64,000 nucleotides of DNA from Spisula solida (lineage: Eukaryota > Mollusca > Bivalvia > Venerida > Mactridae), in the NCBI GenBank assembly GCA_947247005.1, contig OX365952.1:28212222-28276221 (forward strand), written 5' to 3'. The translations under genes were made by a program, and so were the position numbers. Each line of letters opens with the position of its first letter. Position 1 is the stretch's first letter. Positions 10,968 through 22,900 of this stretch are shown in pieces. The notes below the pieces were generated by a model, which saw only the letters and a program-made list of their open reading frames with translations, searched no databases and was not told where the DNA came from.

Positions 10968-13900
10968 GTAAATGCTATAATTTCATGCATAATATGAATA
11001 TTATATTAATGTAGGTTTATTATACCCCCAGATACAAAGTATATGGGGGCTATATTGGAGTCATGCTTGAGGTTGGTTGGTCTGTCTGTTTGTTTGTCCG
11101 TAAATGTTGTCTGCGCTATTTCTCCATAACCATTGGCCGCATTTCAGCGAAACTTTGCAAGACTCTTTAGTACCAAGCCTGGTTGTGCATATCGTTGGCA
11201 CATTACGGTCGGATCCATTTTTACGGAGTTATTGCCCTTTGATTTTTTTCCCAAATTTTGTCCACACTATTTCTCTGTAACCTATGGCCGCATTTCAATG
11301 AAACTTGGCAAGACTCTTCAGTACCAAGCCTAGTTGTGCATATCGTTGGCACATTACGGTCGGATCCATTTTTACGGAGTTATTGCCCTTTGTTTTTTTT
11401 CAAATTTTGTCCGCGCTATTTCTCTGTAACCGATTGCCGCTTTTCAATGAAACTTGGCAAGACTTATCAGTACCAAGCAGTGTTCAATCTAGCCCACCAT
11501 GACAGGGGGCCATTCGGGCCCATAGACTATACAACAGGGGGCCATTGGGGAAAAATGGGGGCCCTTAAAATAATAAAAAAAAAATCCATTATTCATACTT
11601 CATGTAAATGATAAAAGTATACCAGGCTTGAAAAGCACTCATACATGCATATGATATGCTTAGCTAACGGTGACCTAACCTCAATGGCAACTAAATTCAA
11701 AATCACTAAAAAATAAAATGAAATGAAATTCTCCTCGAGCAGTTTGTTCAATCTGTCAACAGACAGGAATATATCTTTGAGTTTATGACGATTGATGAGA
11801 ATAAAGCATCCATACTTTAGATCTAAGAATTGCCATGCCCATGAATAAGCGCGATTTGTAAAAGTGAAACATCGGCACTAAAACGATTTTTTTCGGCCAA
11901 ATTACAGACATCATTTGACATACTTGGGACTTGCAGATGTTCTTCTTGCAATATCATTTTGATTTCTTCCTCATTTTTTTATAATTTAACCGATATCGGC
12001 GTAAAATTACTTGAGATGTTTCAATCATGCTTCAATGACTGGAGGCTGACATCATTACCATAGCAACGGACACCTGCCTGAAGAGTTACTGAATGAAGCT
12101 AAAGGACAACAAGTAACGAAAAGATAATGTAGCAAAAAGACTTCAATTTTCTGTGAGCGCGCCGACCTGGCCCACAGTAACATCTCAAGTGCGCCATTTC
12201 AATTTTTTGGGGGTCAATGGCGCAATGGCGCGGCCTAGATTGAACACTGCCAAGCATAGTTGTGCATATCGTTGTTACACAGCAGTCGGATCAATTTTCA
12301 GGGAGTTGTTGCCCTTTGACTTTTTCCACATATTTTTGTCTGTGCTATTTCTTGCTAACCATTGGTTGCCTTTCAACGATGCAGGACTCATCAGTACAAG
12401 GTTTTAAGTTGTGCATCTCATCATCATTTGGACCTCCTATGCTTACGTAATTGTGTCAAGCTGTTACTGGGGGTATTCATCACATTCAGTGATATTTCTT
12501 GTTATGTTTTTTTTTATATTAATGCAGGTTTATTGTGTGTGTTTTTAGTCCAGCAAGGCCTCTCTCTGTCATGGGGGACTAGTGCCTGTGCCCTCAGAGG
12601 GGGGAATTTTCGTGTGATTTTCTTTTTTCAGGGAAAATTTTGTGAAAAGGCAGTTATTCTGTGTTATACACTGGTATATGTAAATTTAAGCTGATAAACT
12701 TCATTTCGTCGCTGTTGTGCGAAAAACCGCGCAAGTCGATTTTTGCTGAATTATTTTCCTCATTTTCGTATTCTCTGTTTCAAGCTCCATGTTCTGCGAA
12801 AATCCTTGACACTATAGCCAATCGGAAATCAGAGATATAGCCATGTGATAAAACCGCGTATATTCATTGGCTAAAAGTTCGTAGTTCGAAAATCGAGCTA
12901 AGCAATTTTTTATTCAAATGTGGAGGATGTATCTTGCGCGGTTTTTTTTCGTCGGGAAAAAAATAAATAAGACGGCTTACACGCATAGTTTAGAAATTCA
13001 CTCGATATTCGTTAAAGAGGCATAACCTACAATTTCGATCATTTAGATTGATTAAAAAATATTACACATTAATAAGAATTATGATGGCTAAACAAACTCA
13101 AAATTTCAGCAAAATATCCAAACAGTTATCGAGAATATAATAAAATTTATTTCCATTTAGTCACTATATTAGATTTAGTCTCCTCGCAGTACTTACCTCC
13201 CTTACACCTTACTGTAACATTGTAGAATAAATCGCTTCCATTTACCATTATGGGGACATGTTTCGATACTTGTTCTTCTTAAAGTTCATAAAGAACTTGA
13301 TAAATTATTATTTTTAGTACATTTAGTTCATTAAATAAGTTTGTAGTGTAAAATACGATAGATGTAGGGTATGCCTCTTTAATTGTTATTGTATTGAAAC
13401 AGGGCGATACAATAACACAGACAGAGCTAACCGAATATGTCAAAACTGCAATAAAAATCTCGTAGAAACAGAATACCACTTCCTAATGACATGCGATAAA
13501 TATTATAATCCAAGACAAAAATACATGCCTTTTATCTGATGGCCCTCCCTATCAATGTTTAACAATCTAATGAATACGGAAAATAAAAAATCTCTATATA
13601 ACATTTGCTACTTCTTGAAACATTCCTTTGACATAAGAATAACTTAATATTCTAAGTAACCTATTTTGGAATACTATCAATCTACATCTATTTGAACATA
13701 AAGTGCTTTATTTTACATGTACTCCTCTCTTTGTGTATATAATGTACCATGTATATATGTTAGTATGTATATTTTTGTGTATATATGTCTATGCTTTTCG
13801 TTGCCAAAGGCAAATGTGTTTGCCGATTTGCAATAAAGTTTATTTTTTTTTTTTTTTTTTTTTAATCTAAGCAGTAGATAGGGCAGGGGCGAACTATCGA

Positions 13901-16900
13901 AAACCGTGTATATATGCAAAGAACACTTATTCTGAAACGAAATATGCGTATATCTTATTCTAAAGCAAAATGCGCGTATTTATATTCATTTAATATGCGA
14001 AAACCGCATATGTGAAGCAAATTCAATTTCTTGATAAAAACCTTAATAATAAAAAATGACACTCCGTACATACTGAATCTGACATCATAGAATAGGGACA
14101 AGGTCATCACACGTAAATAATATGGAAAGTTTGGTCCGAATAGCGGTAAAAATTAAAACCTGATTGGTGGTCATATTCAAAATTGAACGGTAGTTATCGC
14201 AGAACAGCGCTGATTTCTAAGTTGCTAAGGAAATTTTCGTCCACCTGGGGGGGACATACCTTTTCAAGCGGGGATCTAATTTTGGCAAAAATCGGAGATA
14301 GAGACCCCTGTAGTCTGATCATTATGTTATAGCTTGATGTAGCTCTTGTTTAATTAGAATAATAAGATATTAATAACTTCGGGTTATTCTTTTATCAAGA
14401 GCTGTAGACTGAAACACCTTTCAGTATTCAATGAAGAGAATGAATGACTGCTAGGTCTGTGCATTATTTAGACCAAGCCTTTTTAGCTTGACTATTCGAA
14501 GAATAAGGAGAGCTATTGTACTACCCCAAGCGTCTGCGTCTCACTTTGGACAAAGTTTTGCGTGCAAGTTGCTATATCTCACAAAGTATCCATGCTATTG
14601 CATTGAAACTTACAGCACTTGTGTACCATCATTAGTCAACAGTTATGGTCAAGTGCCATAACTATATTTTGATTTTAATTGGAGTTATGCCCCTTTTAAC
14701 TTAGATTTTCTTGGTTAAAGTTTTGCGTGCAAGTTACATTTAGACCATATCTCATTTACTATCAGTGATATTGCATTGAAACTTACAACACTTGTTTACA
14801 ATCATTATTCAACTGTGCTGGTCAAGTGCAATAACTCCATTATGATTTTATAGTTGAAGTTATGCCCCTTTTAAACTTAGACATTTCTTGGTTAAAGTTT
14901 TGCATGCAAGATACTTGGAAGGTTATTCTTCAACAACCAATGCATGTATTAATGGATGAATACTGACAAATGGCCATGTTTCAATATATCCATTTCATGT
15001 ATTATGCCCCTTTGTGACAGAGCGCCATAGTCGAGCGTGTCACCCGTCTTGCGGTGCTCTTGTTTTACAACAACATGGCTGCTGTTTTCCTTAGGTAGAG
15101 ACAACATGGAACTCATTTACTTTAAATACAGTTTCAGGCATTGATTTGAACCACTGCTTTGTTCTGTTATGTATATACTATCAGTAAGGATTTATTTCAC
15201 AGGCAGGGGTGTTAAAACAGTAATGACTAGAGAAAAGGGACAGTTCTTACTTCATTATGCTGGGGAAAAACTATCTGGAGAAGAAGGGGAAAGAAGAGAA
15301 TCTGAAAAAAGTTCTGGATATAGGTTTTTTTTTCTGTCCAGGGAAAGCACAAATGGTAATACTTACTTTTAATTAAGGAGTGGCGATGTATTATTTATTT
15401 TTTTATTTGGGTTTAAAGTCGCACCAACACAATTCAGGTCATAAGGCGATTTTCCAGCTTTGATGGTGGAGTAAGACCCTAAGTGGGTAGAACCACCGAC
15501 CTTCCGTAAGCCAGCTGGATGGCTTCCTAACATGAAGAATTCGGTCCGAGTAGGGAGTGGCGATGTAAAGAAATATCATGTTCATTTATGATACAAGAGT
15601 CAGTTTGCAAAGACTCGAAATTCTCTTAACGAAATATTTTGGATATTGAGTGAACATTCTAATACATATACATGTATATAATTGTATATTGAATAAATAT
15701 ATTTGTAGATATGATAAGAGTCATAAGACTATATTGTTTAAATGTACATTTTCATATTATGTCCATCTTGTGAATTGTTTCATGTTTCGTAGTGTTGATG
15801 CAACAGCTGAAGACGGTCGGTTAGGTCGCTTGGTGAACCACGGCGGAAGAAAGGAAATTAATAGTTCCATGAAAGCAGTCAAAGGTTGTTTAGTGCTCTT
15901 TGCAAATCGGTATGTTAGTTAAGTTTTTCTTTGTTTTTGTAAACTTAGCTGCAGTTATGGCATGATTATGTTGAGTGTATAACTGAGTAAGCCGTCATGC
16001 AGATGTCTTGTCGAGTTGGTTTGTCTTTTCAATGATTTGTTACTTTCTGTTGAAATTCTGAGCTGCCAAAGGTTAACTATATTTTATCATCAAATTTGAT
16101 TATTTTCTATAAATAGTCTTAAGCAACTGATTCATATTCTGTAATTTTACAACAGACTGTTTGGTGCATAATGATCGATTGTCTTAAAGGGTCTGTCTGA
16201 CTACAGATAATGATATGAGGAGGCATGTGTTTTTATACCCCAGGGCCCCACATAACGAAGTTTGGGGGATATAGACCTGTCTAAAGAGTAAGCTTGTCGG
16301 TCGTTCTGTTGGTCCGTTTTGGGTTTCCGGATGATAACTTTAGTTAAGAATGAGATATTGGGATGAAACTTACTGTATAGGTAGCTTGTGTGAAGACACC
16401 GCTTGGGATGAAAATGGGGCTGGTGGGGTCAAGGTCACTGTTTCTTAAAATAAAAAAATCAGTTTCTGCTCAATGACTTTAGTTAGATATTCTGATGAAA
16501 TTTGTTGGTGAAGACTAAACAGCATGTATTTTGTTGAGATAGCTATTAACCTGGTTTCTATGACAGGGCAGTGCTGTGGGGGTATAATACGTCACCGTGA
16601 TGCAATTCTAGTTTATTTTTAAATTTCTCATTGTATTCTTTACAGAGATATAGTAGAAAATGAAGAGATCCTATATGATTATGGGATAGAAAACTTACCT
16701 TGGCAACAGGTAAATATCTTGTTTTCTAGCAATTTTTGTCACCAAGTTATTAACATGTCTTATTCCAACTTAACTCTAATCAAGTATTTTCGGGAGTCAT
16801 TTACAAATGAAGAACGATCAGCTATTAGTCACCTACCGGTTTTCAACCGGAGGGGACTATAGGTTTGCCCTCCGTCTGTCTGTCTGTCTGTCCCTGCCTC

Positions 16901-19900
16901 CGTCCGTCCGCTGCAATCTGGATCCCAAGATAACTGAACAAGCCAGCTTGATGAAACTTGGTATGTGAACAGGTGGCAATGTGCAGATTATGCACGACAT
17001 TTATTTTTCGCTGTCACATGAAAAATGTGGTTGCTATGGTAACAGAAATAGTCAAAATGTTGCAGCAATCTAAATCCCAAGATAACTTAATAACTGAACC
17101 AGCCAGCTTGATGAAATTTGGTATGCGAACAGGTGGCAATGTGCAGATTATGCACAACATTTTTTTTTCACCATCACATGAAAATTGTGGTTGCTATGGT
17201 AACAGAAATAATCAAAATGTTGCCAAAACAGATAACTCAATAACTGAATAAGCCAGCTTGATGAGACTTGGTATGCGAACAGGTGGCAATGTGCAGATTA
17301 TGCACAACATTTATTTTTCACCGTCACATGAAAATTGTGGTTGCTATGGTAACAGAATTAATCAAAATGTTGCCAAAACAGATAACTCAATAACTGAACA
17401 AGCCAGCTTGATGAGACTTGGTATGCGAACAGGTGGCAATGTGCAGATTATGCACAACATTTATTTTTCACCGTCACATGAAAATTGTGGTTGCTATGGT
17501 AACAGAATTAATCAAAATGTTGCCAAAACAGATAACTCAATAACTGAACAAGCCAGCTTGATGAGACTTGGTATGTGAACAGGTGGCAATGTGCAGATCA
17601 TGCACAGCATTTTTTATCGACGTATGAAAATTGTGGTTGCTATGGTAACGGAAATAGTCAAAATGTTGCCAAAACAGATAACTCAATCACTGAACAAGCC
17701 AGCTTGATGAATCTTTGTATGTGAACAGGTGGTAATGTGCATATTATGCACAACATTATTATGTTTTGCCATCACATGACAATTGTGGTTACTATGGTAA
17801 CAGAAATAGTCAAAATGTTGTCAAAACAGATAACTCAATAACTGAACAAGCCAGCTTGATGAAACTTGGTACGTGAACAGGTGGCAATGTGCAGATTATG
17901 CACAGCATTTTTTTTCCATCGCATGAACATTGTGGTTGCTATGCCCAAACCGGTAGGGGACTTATATGTTGCTTGCAACATTCACCTGTGCCTTGTTTAA
18001 CTTTGTGATATCTACTCATATGATGAATAACTGTGTGTACTAAACATGTGTTGTACTAGAAATTGTGTGGTATCTGTTATTACATCATCAATTCCTCTCA
18101 TTATGAAATTTAGTCATTAATGAGAAAACACAGCAATTAAGTCGCTTGAATAGATGTCAATACCAGGAGCCTGTTGCCTAACTAAAGCGCTACGTGGCGC
18201 TTTACTAAGAAACGGGTTGCTTCAAAAAAGCGCTACGTAGCAGACGAAGCGAAGCGCTTTTTTGTAGCATACCGTTTCATAGCAAAGCGAGATCGAGCAG
18301 GAAGTAGCAACTTCGAATCACCTCAGTCTTTATCACATTGCAACGTACTAAGAAACGGTTTGCTTCAAAAAAGCCCTTGCCAATAGCAAAATATACTGCT
18401 AGCTTGTAGCAGGTCGTTGCGTAGATGTAGGAAAGCAATACGTAGCGCCTTTTTGAAGCGCCTTGGTTAGGCAACGGGCTCCTGGGTCAAGACATGAGGA
18501 GTTTCAGAAAATTCCTTTCATTGTATAAATATACATGTATAAAGAGTATAGCTACATTGCTGGAACTAATATTTTGACAGAAGGATCCACATATAGGTAT
18601 ATGATTTTAAATTTTTATTGGATATATATATTCGTTTTGATTATGCTTTTGAGTTATTATCAGTGTTTAATAAGGCTGTCACGTCTGTAAACATGTACAC
18701 GTCTTGGATTAATCGAAACGGTTTCGTTTAAACATCAATATAAAGAACTTAACAACCTATCTTTCCATGCAGTTGTTCATGGATGATTTGAAGCATGAAT
18801 GGCACCGTAAATGACTGTTAATAAACCCAAATTTGTCCTTGAAAAAGGGGTGGGCACCTTTAGAATTTAACCGATTCCGATGCCGAATTGATTCCTCTGA
18901 AAAAATTCTGTCAAAAAACATGCCCAATTAGACTGTATTGCCCGCGGTACGTAACATTAAATTCATGCTACCAACAATAAAACAAGACAAGCTAGAGTTA
19001 TACTTTTAGCCGCAATATTTTTGTAACAAACACCTCAAATACTTCAATCTATTGTTGCTAACACATAACATATATTAAAATGCAACATTAAAATACACAT
19101 AAAACAAAAATAAACAATACAAAAGCACATGCGGCATTTATACGTTTGGTCGCAAACTTGACCACAGTTTGGCCGCACTCATGTGCAGTTTGACCGCAAT
19201 TTGTTATCTGTATTTTATGTAGTACATAACAAAAATACTTTAATTTATTGTTACTAAAATAGGGGTTTCACTAGACCTGAAAACCCAAGAGTCCCAGGAC
19301 CCTTCACTCAAAATGTTGGAGGGTCCTTTTCTAAAATCCGAGTCCTTCTCCAACATGTCGATATTAACACGTGATATTAATGATTAAAATTTTTTATGGT
19401 ATACCCTTCTTGGTGTATTTAAATGTCAATGTTACTCTAAATAATTCTAATTTAATTCTAATTTCGAATTACTGAACGAAATGTCAAAGTCGCGAAAATA
19501 TATTACATTTGAAATCGTCATGATTTTAGTCACTACTGAAGGCAATAAGTATCAATTTCGATGTTTTTGTTTACTTACACGAAATTATCGTTTAATAAGG
19601 GTAGCCCAATTTTACTTGAACGTCGTAAAATACTTGTAAAATAAATTTTGATCTACAACTTAATTGGTTTTATTTATCGTCGCTCTGGGGCACTCCCAAA
19701 ACTAAATCGATACGGGTGAAATACTTTATTAGTCGGAAGACTCCGCCCACCTAATGAAATGTATTGGTACTGGTAGGCGGAGTATACTTACATATTGGCT
19801 AATCAATGCAGTTAAATGGTTTGGATTAAATGTCCCCACGTGTGACAATTTAGCGCATATCATGCGTAAACAAACACATGCTGTGCTGATCGGCGGCGTG

Positions 19901-22900
19901 TTTGAACTTTGTAATCACATAGACACCTGAAATTGGACAGTATTTGGCAAATTTATTGCTTGCTTGATCATTTTGATTATTATTGTCACCATTTAATTAG
20001 GCCGTGACCGCAAGTAACGAGATTATGTCTGTATAAAGGAATATAAGGCTGCCGATTTTTTAAAATATTTTAATAACTTTAATTAATTAGAACCAGTTAC
20101 CACGAAATGAAGCGATTCCGGAACTTTTCAAAACTAAGATCCGGTACTTTCCAGTTCCCAAGAACCGGTGCCCACCCCTACCTTGAAACATGCGCTATTG
20201 AATGACAAGCTGTTTTACCATCTAAGCAAATGCTTGGTATATAGTCATTTGAAATTTGGTTAATGAGATGAAACTAGCGGTTGCTATTATTGTGTAGTCC
20301 ATTTAGGCCACAGAATGGAAATGCCTTTGTTGACTGCTCTAGTACAAGACAAGTTATGTGTACATGTTTACTGAAAATGTAAAATGTAAACGTTTATTGA
20401 CTGTAACCTAATTGAGGCAGTTTGAACACTTAAACCGTGACAGCCTTAGTGTTTAAGTTCTTTCAGATTTTTATTTACCTTATACCTTTTTGAAGTTTTG
20501 AAACTGTGGCATTGAATGTATGCTCACTATGCTCCTACATTTTTGTTTTGCAGATGTCTGTCAGTTGGTAGTTGTATTTTTAAACACAATGTTGTATTTT
20601 TAGCTCGATTTTTCGAAGAAAAAAATCGGCTTATAGATTGGCGAAGTCCGGGCGGGCGGTTGGTTAGTGTTAAAGTTTTGTTTTTGCCTCATATCTTCAA
20701 CACTTATTATCCAATCTCCATCAAACTGCATACATTGATAGAACACATTAAGAAGAACTGCATTGTGCAAGACCCAGAATTCTTCTTTGCTTCATTTTTT
20801 AATTATCTCTCTTTGTTTAAGTTTTGTTTTTGTCTTATATCTTCAACATTTATCATCCAATATTCATCAAACTTTATGCAGGGATAAAAGATAATGAGCC
20901 TGATGTGACACAGCCTGATGATATGGTCTGTCAGAATATGGACAAGACAGAATACAATGGTGTGGTGATGGATTCAAGTTCGGAAGTTTGCCCTCTGGTG
21001 AACCAGTCAGAAACCGGTAATAAAACTAGCATGTTTTTTATGCTAATTGATCAAACTATTTCTTCTTATTGTAAGGGATCTATGTCTGATTTGACTTCAG
21101 ACCTATGTCTGATTTTACTTCAGACGTCTGCCCTCTCATTGACAGTATGGTTCCGTGTTTGAGCCCTTCCACTAAGCATTTGGTCTGGGTTCAAATCTCT
21201 GTCACTGCAGGTCATACCATTCCATGAAAATTTGACAAAAATCAAACTTCATACTTGATAGAACACATTAAGAACAACATTGTGCAAGACTTTGCTTCAT
21301 TTTTTAATTATCTCTCTTTGTTTAAGTTTTGTTTTTGTCTTATATCTTCAACATTTATCATCCAATATTCAACAAACTTTATGCAGGGATAAAAGATAAT
21401 GAGCCTGTTGTGACACAGCCTGATTTAATGGTCTGTCAGAATATGGACAAGACAGAATACAATGGTGTGGTGATGGATTCAAGTTCGGAAGTTTGCCCTC
21501 TGGTGAACCAGTCAGAAACCGGTAATAAAACTAGCATGTTTTTTATGCTAATTGATCAAACTATTTCTTCTTATTGTAAGGGATCTATGTCTGATTTGAC
21601 TTCATTTTACTTCAGACCTATGTCTGATTTGACTTCAGACGTCTGCCCTCTCATTGACAGTATGGTTCGGTGTTTGAGCCCTTCCACTAAGCATCCGGTC
21701 TGGGTTCAAATCTCTGTCGCTGCAGGTCATACCATTCCATGAAAATTTGACAAAAATCAAACTTCATACTTGATAGAACACATTAAGAACAGCATTGTGC
21801 AAGACCCAGAATTCTTCTTTACTTCATTTTTTAATTATCTCTCTTTGTTTAAGTTTTGTTTTTGTCTTATATCTTCAACATTTATCATCCAATATTCATC
21901 AAACTTTATGCAGGGATAAAAGATAATGAGCCTGATGTGACACAGCCTGATGATATGGTCTGTCAGAATATGGACAAGACAGAATACAATGGTGTGGTGA
22001 TGGATTCAAGTTCGGAAGTTTGCCCTCTGGTGAACCAGTCAGAAACCGGTAATAAAACTAGCATGTTCTTTATGCTAATTGATCAAACTATTTCTTCTTA
22101 TTGTAAGGGATCTATGTCTGATTTGACTTCAGACCTATGTCTGATTTGACTTCAGACGTCTGCCCTCTCATTGACAGCATGATTCCCTGTTTGAGCCCTT
22201 CCACTAAGCATCCGGTCTGGGTTCAAATCTCTGTCGCGGCAGGTCATACCATTCCATGAATATTTGACAAAAATCAAACTTCATAACTTGATAGAACACA
22301 TTAAGAGGAACAGCATTGTGCAAGACCCAGAATTCGTCTTTACTTCATTTTTTAATTATCTCCCTTTGTTTAAGTTTTGTTTTTGTCTTATATCTTCAAC
22401 ATTTATCATCCAACCTTCATCAAACTTTATGCAGGGATAAAAGATAATGAGCCTGATGTGACACAGCCTGATGATATGGTCTGTCAGAATATGGACAAGA
22501 CAGAATACAATGGTGTGGTGATGGATTCAAGTTCGGAAGTTTGCCCTCTGGTGAACCAGTCAGAAACCGGTAATAAAACTAGCATGTTTTTTATGCTAAT
22601 TGATCAAACTATTTCTTCTTATTGTAAGGGATCTATGTCTGATTTTACTTCAGACCTATGTCTGATTTTACTTCAGACGTCTGCCCTCTCATTGACAGTA
22701 TGGTTCCGTGTTTGAGCCCTTCCACTAAGCATCCGGTCTGGGTTCAAATCTCTGTCGCTGCAGGTCATACCATTCCATGAAAATTTGACAAAAATCAAAC
22801 TTCATACTTGATAGAACACATTAAGAACAGCATTGTGCAAGACCCAGAATTCTTCTTTGCTTCATTTTTTAATTATCTCCCTTTGTTTAAGTTTGGTTTT

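Noticed and set aside
17258..17578. 106-codon open frame
   Set aside because: It spans two units of the 150-bp tandem repeat; the periodic peptide is a by-product.
20554..20571. Possible alternative terminal exon giving a short SET-only protein (MSVSW then stop)
   Set aside because: Acceptor is good and phase fits the 16.6-kb exon, but there is no poly(A) signal nearby and no homology; the 34-nt exon at 18773 explains the continuation.
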